Shown: positions 32,334 through 40,544, counted from the first letter of the stretch. The stretch is 64,000 bases of DNA from an uncultured Collinsella sp. (GCA_900540855.1 UQHK01000006.1:33041-97040); one strand, 5' to 3'. Program-made: numbers and translations. The notes: generated by a model not told the origin, from the sequence alone.

Positions 32334-33338
32334 ATGGATATCAAAGCACGCAACATAGCAACGCCCGCCGTGGCCACGTCGACGGCGACTCCCTCTCCCA
32401 CCCCCGTCGTGGGCCGCTTTGCCCCGTCGCCCTCGGGCCGCATGCACCTGGGCAACGTGTTCAGCTGCCTGTGCGCGTGGCTTTCGGCCCGCAGCCAGGG
32501 CGGCAGTATCGTGTTGCGCATCGAGGACCTGGACGATCGCTGCAAGCGTCCCGAACTTGCGGCCCAGCTGATCGACGACCTGGCCTGGCTGGGTCTCGAG
32601 TGGGACGAAGGCCCCTACTACCAGCACGATCGCCTGGATCTGTACGAAGCCGCCTTGCGCCAATTGCAAGACGCCGGCCTCACCTACCCTTGCTTTTGCA
32701 CGCGCGCCGAGCTCCACGCCGCGAGCGCACCGCACGCCAGCGACGGCACGCCCATCTATCGCGGCGCCTGCCGTGCTCTTTCGGCCGAAGAGGTTGCCCG
32801 CCGCAGCACCCTGCGCGCCCCGGCCACGCGCCTGCGCGTACCCACGGTCGATGACCTCGCCGACGATGTGGTCGAGTTCGTAGACCGCACGTACGGCGCC
32901 CAATGCGAGGCGCTCGCCACCGAGTGCGGCGACTTTTTGGTGCGCCGCAGCGACGGCGTATTTGCCTATCAGCTGGCCGTAGTGGTCGACGACGCCGCCA
33001 TGGGCGTCACCGAGGTCGTGCGCGGATGCGACCTGCTGGGCTCCACGCCCCGCCAGATCTACCTGCAGCATCTGCTGGGACTTGCCACGCCGCACTACGC
33101 GCACATTCCGCTGCTCATGTCGGCGGACGGCCGCCGCCTTTCCAAGCGCGACCGCGATCTGGACCTGGGCGAGTTGCGCACCCGCTTTGCCACGCCCGAA
33201 GCACTGCTGGGCTGGCTCGCCGGGCAAACGGGCATCGCGCCAGACACCACGCCGTGCTCCGCCGAGCAGCTGGTCGAGCACTTTAGCTGGGATGTTATCC
33301 GCGCGCACCGAGAGAACATCGCTGTAACGGCCGAGTAG
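32334..33338 (+). CDS. gluQ: Glutamyl-Q tRNA(Asp) synthetase
   Basis: A 334-residue truncated class I synthetase resembling the catalytic half of GluRS. GRFAPSPSGRMHLGN (residues 27-41) holds the HIGH-like signature, LRIEDLDDRC the glutamate site, and SKRDRDLDL near 270 the KMSKS-like motif. A zinc site is suggested by CFC and the later YRGAC. It lacks the anticodon-binding domain of GluRS (about 480 residues), as expected for GluQ, which glutamylates queuosine in tRNA(Asp). The start is inferred because the first ATG directly follows a TATACT and no ribosome binding site is visible. It is convergent with the phosphoesterase. Confidence 0.9.
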   Translation: MDIKARNIATPAVATSTATPSPTPVVGRFAPSPSGRMHLGNVFSCLCAWLSARSQGGSIVLRIEDLDDRCKRPELAAQLIDDLAWLGLEWDEGPYYQHDRLDLYEAALRQLQDAGLTYPCFCTRAELHAASAPHASDGTPIYRGACRALSAEEVARRSTLRAPATRLRVPTVDDLADDVVEFVDRTYGAQCEALATECGDFLVRRSDGVFAYQLAVVVDDAAMGVTEVVRGCDLLGSTPRQIYLQHLLGLATPHYAHIPLLMSADGRRLSKRDRDLDLGELRTRFATPEALLGWLAGQTGIAPDTTPCSAEQLVEHFSWDVIRAHRENIAVTAE

Positions 33339-33355
33339 CTAAATACGCCCCACCC

Positions 33356-34081
33356 CTACGCAACATCCCAAGGCTGGAGTTCGTCGCCCAGGCGAACGAT
33401 GCAGTCGTAGAGCACGGTATGGCGCTCGGTCGGGTTGGCATCCCGATGAAAATGCCCGTAGTACCAGCGCTTGTAGTCCAAGCGGTCTTCCAACTCGTCA
33501 AAAAATGCCGTAAGTCGATCGACGGCGGGGCAATTCCAGCCGGGCGCCGGATAGAGCGTGGGCGAAAGCATGCGCGTAGAGCAGGTGTGGGTGACCACGT
33601 AGTCGACCTTCCAGGCCACGCTGTCGAGCTTCGTCCGTGCCTCCTCAAAGTTGCGCTCGTCCGGCAACTCCTGCGGCCACCAGCTGGAATAGGGAATGCG
33701 GTATTCCTTGTCCACGCTCGTGGCGCCGCCCATGGTAAAGACCATTGAGCCGTCGAGGCCAAAAACCTCGCCGCGCGTCAGGCGCCGTATGGGCGAGGTG
33801 TCCGACAGGCGCTGCGTCAGGCCGCCATGCCACAACTCCATGGGACGCTCCGCCCAGTGGTCGAAACGTTCGTGGTTGCCGTCGACGAACAGCACGGTAT
33901 AGGGGCGCGACTCCAGCCAAGCGATGTCGGCACATTCCTCGGCAGAGAAATCCCAGGGAAAGCCAAAGTCGCCCGCGATAATCAGATAGTCGTCGCTCGT
34001 CAGGCTATCCCCAAAGTCCCAATCGCGCAGCTTTTGCATGTCAGCGCCGCCATGGACGTCGCCCGTCACATAGACCGTCAT
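33356..34081 (-). CDS. Metallophosphoesterase (calcineurin-like)
   Basis: A 241-residue protein with the five metallophosphoesterase motifs: GDVHG (residues 7-11), GDFG near 38, GNHE near 67, a histidine in VVTHTCSTR, and GHFHRD near 214. These bind two metals. No signal peptide is seen, so it is cytoplasmic. Substrate unknown; phosphodiester, nucleotide or protein phosphatase activity is possible. The ATG at 34081 begins exactly at the first strand (MTVYVTGDVHGG). It is convergent with gluQ, ends 17 bases away, and follows the small membrane protein gene. Confidence 0.9.
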   Translation of the reverse strand: MTVYVTGDVHGGADMQKLRDWDFGDSLTSDDYLIIAGDFGFPWDFSAEECADIAWLESRPYTVLFVDGNHERFDHWAERPMELWHGGLTQRLSDTSPIRRLTRGEVFGLDGSMVFTMGGATSVDKEYRIPYSSWWPQELPDERNFEEARTKLDSVAWKVDYVVTHTCSTRMLSPTLYPAPGWNCPAVDRLTAFFDELEDRLDYKRWYYGHFHRDANPTERHTVLYDCIVRLGDELQPWDVA

Positions 34082-34166
34082 CGGATCACCGCTTCCCTGT
34101 AAGTCGCTAGTCCACATTCTGCACGATCACTAAGCCAACCGTTCCAGCCCTTCCATCCCTTAGGGC

Positions 34167-34406
34167 TTACCCCTCGTTCTTCCATCCAAACGGGTCGAGC
34201 ACCCAAAAGATCAAATCGAGCACGCCGCCGGTCATCATAGCGGCGGCAAGGGCGATGATAACGTGCAGGGAACTGGCACTTCGGAGCACGTCGAATGGCC
34301 CCAAAACAGCCAGCAGCGCGACCGCTGCGCCGGCTACGCACAGCGCAAGGCACGGTCCCGCGTCCTTGACGCACTTCTTTGCGAGATGCTTGGTGTTATC
34401 ACTCAT
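34167..34406 (-). CDS. Small two-span membrane protein of unknown function
   Basis: A 79-residue protein from the ATG at 34404-34406 (GGAG 10 bases upstream). A basic N-terminus (NTKHLAKKCVKDAG) precedes two hydrophobic stretches (PCLALCVAGAAVALLAVLG and LHVIIALAAAMMTGGVLDLIFWVL). No family is recognised. An upstream in-frame start is possible but gives an unlikely hydrophilic leader. It lies 85 bases upstream of the phosphoesterase gene. Confidence 0.6.
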   Translation of the reverse strand: MSDNTKHLAKKCVKDAGPCLALCVAGAAVALLAVLGPFDVLRSASSLHVIIALAAAMMTGGVLDLIFWVLDPFGWKNEG

Positions 34407-34503
34407 CGATATCGAACTCCTTAGAGGACCGTTGTTTGGGTACATGCCGCCGCGGCAGAGCAGGGCGGCAGGGTAAGTGTCACATGTCGTGCGGACATGC
34501 TTG

Positions 34504-34547
34504 AGTTACCCTACAAGTTAATGGATTTGATAGAATGTAGGGTAACT
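34504..34547. promoter_or_regulatory. 12-bp perfect inverted repeat ahead of the small gene at 34566
   Basis: AGTTACCCTACA (34504-34515) and TGTAGGGTAACT (34536-34547) are exact inverted repeats with 20 bases between. They sit immediately upstream of the ribosome binding site (AAAGGAGG) and enclose TAGAAT. This is the arrangement of an autorepressed operator or a hairpin around the transcription start. Confidence 0.6.
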
Positions 34548-34565
34548 ACTCGGAAAGGAGGCTCC

Positions 34566-34877
34566 ATGTCCGTCTTAGAAGATGTCCTAGAAGAGGAATA
34601 TGCACGCTCGAGCCGCCTCTTGGGCCTCATGGAGCAGGAAATCAGTCTCCTTCCAAAGGGCAGCATCCGCATGCGAAACATAAAGGGCCACGAATACTGC
34701 TATCTCAACTATCGAGTCGGCGACAAGGTCAAAAGTGACCATGTACCCGCTACAAAGGTTGATGAGCTGCAAGCCAAAATCGAACGTCGAAGGGCTCTTG
34801 CGGCCGCCATTAGAGAGCAGAAGCGATCTCAAAAGCTAATCATACGTGCGTTGGGAAGGGTGCCGAATGCTGACTGA
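34566..34877 (+). CDS. Small basic protein, DUF6788-like (possible antitoxin-type protein)
   Basis: A 103-residue basic protein from an ATG with AAAGGAGG 4 bases upstream. A helical acidic start (VLEDVLEEEYARSSRLLGLMEQEISLL) is followed by PKGSIRMRNIKGHEYCYLNYR, then a Lys-rich helix and a basic end. The GSI-x-x-KG-x-x-Y-x-Y-L pattern resembles small DUF6788-like proteins that often accompany nucleotidyltransferase or nuclease genes. This similarity is from memory and not certain. Codon use and base composition differ from neighbours, being poorer in GC. It is convergent with the frameshifted nuclease-like gene. Confidence 0.65.
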   Translation: MSVLEDVLEEEYARSSRLLGLMEQEISLLPKGSIRMRNIKGHEYCYLNYRVGDKVKSDHVPATKVDELQAKIERRRALAAAIREQKRSQKLIIRALGRVPNAD

Positions 34878-35030
34878 GCAGCAGAGGTTTTCCTCTAAAA
34901 CAATTTGAAAACCTTGCCGCATACATGCTGTTCGCATCCGCTGAGTCCGAGCCGCTGCCCAAGTCACCATGTGCCCGACACACAAATAGTTACACGCGGA
35001 ACTATTCCAAAACTGAAAGAACCACTGCAG

Positions 35031-35551
35031 TTAGTACCCAATAACCATAATGCCTTTTAACGGAACAGGCATGCGCCCGCTTGCATACAATGTTTTGAAA
35101 AAAGTTACGACCTTTTCGTAGTCTCTGCTTGAGTTGTCACCACTCTTGTACACATTACGAACGACTACACAAAGATATGCTGCATCCTGTATCATGCACG
35201 CTTCAAAAAAATCCTTCAGAAACTGGTTGTTCGCGACAGCGCGCCCGGCCTCAATCTCCACTATCGTGTTAGTGTCCCTATGGACGGCATCGACCTCAAA
35301 AGCTTTATCAATTAAGCCTTTCTCCCCATACAACACTGGCATCGATAGTTTCTCGTTTTTCTTTTTCCCACCTCAACATTGAAACCAAATTGCTCCAAAT
35401 CGAACGCCAAAATTCGGAGCGCGCTATCGCTGTGCTCGCTGTTTTTATCAGAACGAATCTGCTCAATATTTTTATTTACAGCTTTTACAACGTCCATTAA
35501 CGGCTGCGGCGGACGACCGTTTAATGGGAAGTAAATCCAGTTGCACTCCAT
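35031..35551 (-). pseudogene. Frameshifted PD-(D/E)XK nuclease-like gene
   Basis: Two minus-strand frames join into one protein of about 173 residues if one base is added or a -1 shift occurs in the A-runs at 35354-35368 (minus strand GGAAAAAGAAAAACG). The first part starts at ATG 35549-35551 behind AAAGGA and runs MECNWIYFPLNGRPPQPLMD to VEVGKRK. The second resumes with NEKLSMPVLYGEKG and has FEVDAVHRDT, then IVEIEAGRAVANNQFLKDFF and a hydrophobic strand YLCVVVRNVY. The Asp and the E-x-E-A-G-R-A after a strand fit the PD-(D/E)XK nuclease fold. It may be a pseudogene, a sequencing error or a slippage site. The region is clearly A+T-rich. Confidence 0.7.
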
Positions 35552-36137
35552 TGATAGTCCTTTCTCTATATTCATTCAGCCACTGCAGCTATTTTAAATT
35601 AATGTTATAAAACACCGACGACTAACGATGCCATAAACAGTCAATCGGTCAACCTTTTAGCAGCTAGCGAACCATGCAAGCAAACAGAAACCTTAATCAA
35701 CATGACGGATTGGTGCTTTCGGTCATTAGCAAACAGAATCACTTGCCCATGGAGCCATTTACCCTTGGCCTTTCAATTAGGACTGGCGTCAAATGCCGCA
35801 TGCCTAAGTAATATTAAGGTCCTTCCATGGCTGCCGTGTGTGAAACTCATACTTTTGCAACGCGATTTTAATCCATATGATCCGTTCGCCTTGCTTATCC
35901 CATTTCTGACGCCGGCTTGATACCGGCACCCCATCTCCCGCTATCGAGGTCTAATACTTTTCCCACTGCCACCCAAAAACTCATCCAACATTAATCTTGG
36001 CTCAAGAATCGCTTAATCTATAACCTGCACTATAGAGTTCGACCAAGGGCGGGGCGGCGCAACGCAGACCGCCGAACGCAACGCTCGCGCCCGAGCAAAT
36101 TGCCCGGCGTCGCGCCCATCGAACGAAAGGACGGGTC
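35552..36137. other. A+T-rich gap with no supported gene
   Basis: This 586-base stretch is much poorer in GC than the flanks. It starts with the likely promoter of the nuclease-like gene (TATAA-containing on the minus strand) and ends with a GC-rich leader of the UBA-like gene. A 72-codon frame at 35702-35920 has no ribosome binding site and an unlikely composition. I see no repeats or RNA genes. Confidence 0.6.
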
Positions 36138-36680
36138 ATGGACGACCTCGAAAAAGTTGAAACCATCCGCACCAAGTGCAGCGTGAGCTACACCGATGCC
36201 AAGGCCGCGCTCGACGCTGCCGACGGCAACGTTTTGGATGCCATCATTTGGCTCGAGTCGCAGGGCGAGACCCAGACTACGTCGGCGCACGCCGCCACCG
36301 AGTCCGCGCCGGTCGACGAGCCCTCGGCCGAAATGGTCGCCGCGCAGGCCGCCTACGAGAAGTCGAGCGAAAAGACCGACTTCTCCAAGAAGATGGACAG
36401 CGTGTGGGAGTACCTCAAAAAGCTCTTCCGCCTGAGTTTGGACACCAAGTTTATCGCCACGCGCCGCGATGCGATCGTCCTCAACATCCCCATCCTGATT
36501 CCCATCATCGCCCTGTTTGCCTGGGGCGCCACGATCTGGCTAATGCTGATTGGCTTGTTCTTTGGCATGCGCTACCGCATCGACAGCGACGGCGACGTGC
36601 CCGGCAGCATCAACAACCTGATGGACAGCGCTGCCAATGCCGCGGACGACATCAAGCAAAATCTGAACGACGACAAGTAA
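36138..36680 (+). CDS. UBA-like / DUF4342 membrane protein
   Basis: A 180-residue protein. Residues 1-45 form a UBA-like three-helix domain (VETIRTKCSVSYTDAKAALDAADGNVLDAIIWLE), as in EF-Ts and in DUF4342 proteins. A linker of Ala, Glu and Ser follows, then an amphipathic region, and a hydrophobic span near 113-142 (VLNIPILIPIIALFAWGATIWLMLIGLFFG) typical of DUF4342. Function of the family is not known. The start is behind GAAAGGAC. It lies 18 bases before the response regulator gene, so it is probably in one operon with a two-component system. Confidence 0.88.
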   Translation: MDDLEKVETIRTKCSVSYTDAKAALDAADGNVLDAIIWLESQGETQTTSAHAATESAPVDEPSAEMVAAQAAYEKSSEKTDFSKKMDSVWEYLKKLFRLSLDTKFIATRRDAIVLNIPILIPIIALFAWGATIWLMLIGLFFGMRYRIDSDGDVPGSINNLMDSAANAADDIKQNLNDDK

Positions 36681-36698
36681 TCGCAGACGGGGGCACGC

Positions 36699-37478
36699 AT
36701 GGCACGGATCCTGATCGTAGAGGACGAGGAGAAAATCGCCCGCTTTGTGACGCTCGAACTGGAGCACGAGGGCTACCAGGTGGAGCACGCCGCCGATGGC
36801 CGCACCGCCGTTGACCTGGCGCTGGAGCGCGACTACGATCTGATTCTGCTCGACGTGCTGCTGCCGCAGCTCAACGGTATGGAGGTGCTGCGGCGCGTGC
36901 GCAAGCACAAGGATGTGCCGGTGATCATGGTCACCGCGCGCGATGCCGTGATGGACAAGGTGGCCGGGCTCGATGCCGGCGCCGACGATTACCTAACCAA
37001 GCCGTTTGCAATTGAGGAGCTGTTCGCGCGGATCCGCGTGGCGCTGAAGCGCGCGGAGGCCGTGCGGGCGGCTTCGGGCGCGGCTGGCGTCGGCGCCGGG
37101 GCGGGCTTGGCGGGCGACGCAGCCGGGAGCGCCGCCGCGACGCCCCCGGCCAGCGATACGGCCCAGACCCCTGCCTCGCCCACCACGCTCACCGTGGGCT
37201 CGGTCGCACTCGATCCCGACCGCCGCGAAGTCATCGTCGGCGGCTCGCCCATCGTGCTCACAGCCCGAGAGTTCGACGTCCTCGCCCTGCTTATGGCGCA
37301 TGCCGAAACCGTGCTCACGCGCGAGCGCATCGCGCACGAGGCACTGGGCTACGAATACGTGGGTGACACCAACAACGTCGACGTGCACATCGCGCACCTG
37401 CGCGCCAAGATCGAGGACGCCGGCGGTGTTCGCATCATCCAGACCGTGCGCGGGGTGGGCTATGTCTGCCGCGCGTAA
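36699..37478 (+). CDS. OmpR-family response regulator with a long Ala/Gly-rich linker
   Basis: A 259-residue regulator. Receiver: VEDEEK, phosphorylated D52 (LILLDVLLPQLNG), MVTARD and TKPF. Winged helix: VILTAREFDVLALLMAHAE-like region to QTVRGVGYVCRA. Between the two, residues about 121-163 form an unusual linker of Ala, Gly, Ser, Thr and Pro, about three times the usual length. It overlaps the following kinase gene by 17 bases, showing co-translation. Stimulus unknown. Confidence 0.93.
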   Translation: MARILIVEDEEKIARFVTLELEHEGYQVEHAADGRTAVDLALERDYDLILLDVLLPQLNGMEVLRRVRKHKDVPVIMVTARDAVMDKVAGLDAGADDYLTKPFAIEELFARIRVALKRAEAVRAASGAAGVGAGAGLAGDAAGSAAATPPASDTAQTPASPTTLTVGSVALDPDRREVIVGGSPIVLTAREFDVLALLMAHAETVLTRERIAHEALGYEYVGDTNNVDVHIAHLRAKIEDAGGVRIIQTVRGVGYVCRA

Positions 37479-38757
37479 CGCCGAGGCCAAGCGCGTCACC
37501 TCCATCGCCCGCGCCATCAACTGGAGCTACATGTGGCGCCGCCTGGTGAGCTATGTCTGGCTCGATCTGTGGCTGTTGGTTATTGCGGTGGCGATCCTCG
37601 TCTATGGATACAACCAGACGCTGCCCAACGGCGCGTTTACCGCAGGATGGATCCCCAGCGCCACCGTTCGCAGCATGTCGCTGACGCCCGCGCGCGGCTG
37701 GGACCTGACAACGCTCACCTATACCGTCGAGCTTGCGCGTACCACCAAGACTTTCCCCCTCGCGCAGGACCTCGTCACGCTATGGCCTCTCTACCTTGTA
37801 GTTGTGGGTTGGCAGGTCATCAGCGTGCTCAACATGCTCGGCGGCGCCCGCCGCGTGCGCCGCACCATGGCGCCGCTCAACGATCTGGCCCTGCGCGTGG
37901 ACGAACTCGGCCGCATGCAGCTCTCCGGCGGCAAGATGGAAACGCTCGAGCAGGCCATCGAGCGCGCAAGCGTCGACTCGCCGAGCGTCACCACCGGCGA
38001 CGCCGACCTGGCAAGCATCGAGGTCGCGCTCAACCGCCTGCTGCGTCAGATGCAAGAGGCAAAGCTGCAGCAGATGCGCTTTGTCAACGATGCAAGCCAC
38101 GAGCTGCGCACACCCATCGCGGTGATTCAGGGCTACGTAAACATGCTCGACCGCTGGGGGAAAGACGACCCAGACGTGCTAGCAGAGTCCATCGCCTCGC
38201 TCAAAGCCGAAAGCGAGCATATGCAGGAGCTCGTTGAGCAGCTGCTATTTTTGGCGCGCGGCGATGCCGGTCGCACCGTGCTACGGCGCGCAAATACCAA
38301 CCTGGCTGCACTGGTCGGCGAGGTTTGCGAAGAATCTCAGATGATCGATGCCGGGCACACATATCGGCTGGCGTATGATGCCGCACTTACCAGCGACCCG
38401 CGCTGCAACGCATCGGTTGACGTGGCACTCGTGAAGCAGGCGCTGCGCGTGATCGTGCAAAACGCCGCCAAGTATTCGGACGCGGGCACAACCGTCACGT
38501 TTGCCATAACGCCGGATGCGGGCGCGGGCACGATCGACATAAGCGTTGAGGACGAGGGGATCGGCATGAACCAGGAATCCGCAGCTCACGCGTTCGAGCG
38601 GTTCTACCGTGCCGACAACGCACGCAATGCCGGCGCGCAGGGCTCGGGTCTGGGGCTTGCCATTGCCAAGTGGATCGTCGATAGCCATGGTGGTGTCATT
38701 GGCGTGACCTCAGTCGAGGGCGTCGGCAGCCGCTTTACGATTCGCCTGCCGCGGTAG
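37462..38757 (+). CDS. Sensor histidine kinase paired with the long-linker regulator
   Basis: A 431-residue kinase starting at ATG 37462 behind GGGGTGG, inside the end of the regulator gene. Two membrane spans (about residues 27-47 and 100-125) enclose a 50-residue outer loop. The phosphorylated histidine is in NDASHELRTPIAVIQG near residue 213. N box (VQNAAKYS), G1 (VEDEGIGM), F box (FERFYRAD) and G2 (GSGLGLAIAKWIV) are all intact. It is a standard class I kinase of the EnvZ/ResE type. Confidence 0.93.
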   Translation: MSAARNAEAKRVTSIARAINWSYMWRRLVSYVWLDLWLLVIAVAILVYGYNQTLPNGAFTAGWIPSATVRSMSLTPARGWDLTTLTYTVELARTTKTFPLAQDLVTLWPLYLVVVGWQVISVLNMLGGARRVRRTMAPLNDLALRVDELGRMQLSGGKMETLEQAIERASVDSPSVTTGDADLASIEVALNRLLRQMQEAKLQQMRFVNDASHELRTPIAVIQGYVNMLDRWGKDDPDVLAESIASLKAESEHMQELVEQLLFLARGDAGRTVLRRANTNLAALVGEVCEESQMIDAGHTYRLAYDAALTSDPRCNASVDVALVKQALRVIVQNAAKYSDAGTTVTFAITPDAGAGTIDISVEDEGIGMNQESAAHAFERFYRADNARNAGAQGSGLGLAIAKWIVDSHGGVIGVTSVEGVGSRFTIRLPR

Positions 38758-38774
38758 GGGCGTCTCTCACGAAT

Positions 38775-38956
38775 CGAAGGTGAATGCTTTTCCGCGAAGT
38801 GAACGACCCATTTTGGACCCCCGAAGCATCCACACTTTTTGACGCCAAAACTGCAGGAAAAACTTTACGAAACCGCAGGAAACGGTGCCTCCAAAGTGTC
38901 GATGCTCCAGAGGTCCGATTTCACTCGTTCACTTCATGGGAAACCATTCACCTTCG
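38775..38956. repeat. 182-bp long-hairpin repeat element
   Basis: The first 72 bases pair with the last 72 at roughly three quarters of positions. Exact blocks are CGAAGGTGAATG (38775-38786 with 38945-38956), GAAGTGAACGA (38796-38806 with its complement near 38925-38935), GGACC and GCATC-N-ACACTTT. The middle holds direct repeats GCAGGAAA. No open frame. It lies just after the kinase stop and before a terminator. Confidence 0.75.
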
Positions 38957-38993
38957 TTTTACGGCAGCCCGTCAGTCACCCTCTCGGCATTAA

Positions 38994-39027
38994 AAATGGG
39001 GTAAGGCCACGTAGCCTTACCCCATTT
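38994..39027. terminator. Bidirectional terminator between the kinase and the VOC gene
   Basis: AAATGGGGTAAGGC pairs with GCCTTACCCCATTT around CACGTA. TTCG follows on the plus strand after ATTTTT, and TTAATG after ATTTTT on the minus strand. Confidence 0.88.
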
Positions 39028-39052
39028 TTCGTTAGCTATGGCAGCTTGTGCG

Positions 39053-39427
39053 CTACTCGCGGCACAGGTGCACGGCGAAACCGGCAAACTCGCGCTTAAA
39101 GTACACGAGCTTGGTGCCGCCGTCGGGCAGCAGCACGCGCGACTCCTCGTTGACCTCGAGCCCGCGCTCGGCAAACCACTTCTCGGCCGCATCGATGTCG
39201 TTGACAGCAAAGCCAATGTGGCCCTTGGCGCCACGACCGTTCTGCTTCATGATCTCGACCAGCGAATCGTTAAAGTACGAAACCGGGGTCTCGATAACGG
39301 GCAGGCCCATCATCGTCGAGAACAGCTCCGCGATCTCCAGGGCGTCTGCCGGGTCAGTGGCGTTAATGCCCACATGGGCAACGCGCATGCCAAAGAGCTC
39401 TACCGGGTTGGCGTTCTGCTCACTCAT
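39053..39427 (-). CDS. VOC-superfamily (glyoxalase/bleomycin-resistance fold) protein
   Basis: A 124-residue single VOC domain with the two beta-alpha-beta-beta-beta units. Possible metal ligands are the His in MRVAHVGINATD, the His in KGHIGFAVNDID and the Glu/His near the end (AVHLCRE). The start ATG at 39427 begins MSEQNANPVELFGMR. It lies 11 bases after a PTS IIB gene, which suggests it acts on the imported sugar or its phosphate, for example as an epimerase or lyase. That role is inferred from context only. Confidence 0.85.
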   Translation of the reverse strand: MSEQNANPVELFGMRVAHVGINATDPADALEIAELFSTMMGLPVIETPVSYFNDSLVEIMKQNGRGAKGHIGFAVNDIDAAEKWFAERGLEVNEESRVLLPDGGTKLVYFKREFAGFAVHLCRE

Positions 39428-39438
39428 ACAGTCAGCGC

Positions 39439-39726
39439 CTACTGAGCCATAACGTCGAGAACGGCCTTCTCGGCAGCGACGCGGTTCATGCCGGTCATGA
39501 AGGGCACGCCGCTCACGTACGGGCAGGTGAGGCCCTCGGGGGCAACGGTGGTGGCGATCAGCAGGTCGGCGCCCTCGTCGCAAGCGTCCTTGGCCTCAGA
39601 GATGGCGCACTGCACGATCTCATACTTGCCGGCATAACCGTTGGCGTCGAGCATGGTAGCGACCTTCTGGGCAACGAGCGTGGAAGTAGCAGCGCCAGCA
39701 CCGCAAGCCAAAACGATCTTCTTCAT
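39439..39726 (-). CDS. PTS IIB component, galactitol/lactose-type fold
   Basis: A 95-residue EIIB. The phosphorylated cysteine is C8 in KKIVLACGAGAATSTLVAQKV, followed by the usual P-loop-like bend. Length fits GatB-like EIIB. It passes phosphate from IIA to the sugar. No IIA or IIC gene is adjacent; it is followed directly by the VOC gene. The start ATG has GGGAG. The pair may rely on distant PTS parts or be regulatory. Confidence 0.88.
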   Translation of the reverse strand: MKKIVLACGAGAATSTLVAQKVATMLDANGYAGKYEIVQCAISEAKDACDEGADLLIATTVAPEGLTCPYVSGVPFMTGMNRVAAEKAVLDVMAQ

Positions 39727-39889
39727 AGGTAATGTCTCCCTTCATGGTTTACTTTAGGTAAGTGTACCGCAGCGAGCGATGGCACTCGGCCTCGATGAGC
39801 TTTTATGCCAGTTTGCTTGCGCGCTGCGTATAATACATCCAGTACGTGTTGTCATACCGCTCGCTTTATGAGCGACTAAGGACCCTAAT

Positions 39890-40513
39890 ATGCCCGATTC
39901 CCGCACACTCTGGACCGCCGTCGTTATCATCTGTATCGCCGTGTCGGTGTTCTTTAGCATCAAAAAACGCACCACGTTTAAGCGCCTGCAGCAGCTTATG
40001 GCTGCCAAGCAGTGGGACGAGTTCGATCGTTTGCTCGACGGCAAACTCACCAGCATGCTGTACCCGCGCTACAACCGCGACTACCTGCGTCTGAACTCCT
40101 ATCTGCTGCGCGAGGACCACGAGCGCGCCAGCGAGATGTTCGACCTGCTGCTGGGACTCAACCTCCCCAAGATGCAGCGCGTCGACCTGGTCATTAAGGC
40201 CTTTAACTACTATGTTGGCCAGGAGGACCGCAAAAAGTCCAAAGAGCTGTTGCGCGAGATCAAGGGCTTTGAGGGCGGTCAAGCCGAGGCGGTTGCACAC
40301 GAGTGTCAGCTGATGTACGACACGATGATCCTCAAGCGCCACAACGACATTCCCGAGTTGGAGCGCATGCTCGAGGATGTCGGCGACGACCCGGTCAAGC
40401 GCTGCCGCCTGGAGTACCTGCTGGCCCTGCAGTACAAGAACAAGGGCGACGAAGCCAAGTTCCAGGAGTTCCTGGAGAAGTCGGGGCAGCACTCGATGGC
40501 CGTCAACGCGTAA
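39890..40513 (+). CDS. Membrane-anchored helical-repeat protein of unknown function
   Basis: A 207-residue protein with one N-terminal span (TLWTAVVIICIAVSVFFSI) and a positive following segment (KKRTTFKRLQ), so the rest is probably cytoplasmic. The remainder is all helical, in pairs resembling TPR-like repeats (for example ALQYKNKGDEAKFQEFLEKSG near the end). No family name is recognised. The start is chosen as the ATG at 39890 after TAAGGACC. It ends 31 bases before the tRNA gene. Confidence 0.8.
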   Translation: MPDSRTLWTAVVIICIAVSVFFSIKKRTTFKRLQQLMAAKQWDEFDRLLDGKLTSMLYPRYNRDYLRLNSYLLREDHERASEMFDLLLGLNLPKMQRVDLVIKAFNYYVGQEDRKKSKELLREIKGFEGGQAEAVAHECQLMYDTMILKRHNDIPELERMLEDVGDDPVKRCRLEYLLALQYKNKGDEAKFQEFLEKSGQHSMAVNA

Positions 40514-40544
40514 CGGACGGCTTGTGCTAGACTTCTAGTCTCAC

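Noticed and set aside
35354..35368. Canonical -1 programmed frameshift site in the nuclease-like gene
   Set aside because: The A-runs allow slippage, but no standard X-XXY-YYZ heptamer in the right frame and no clear stimulatory stem were found, so a pseudogene or sequence error is equally likely.
35702..35920. 72-codon frame in the A+T-rich gap
   Set aside because: No ribosome binding site, odd Leu/Pro/Cys-rich composition and no similarity that I recognise.
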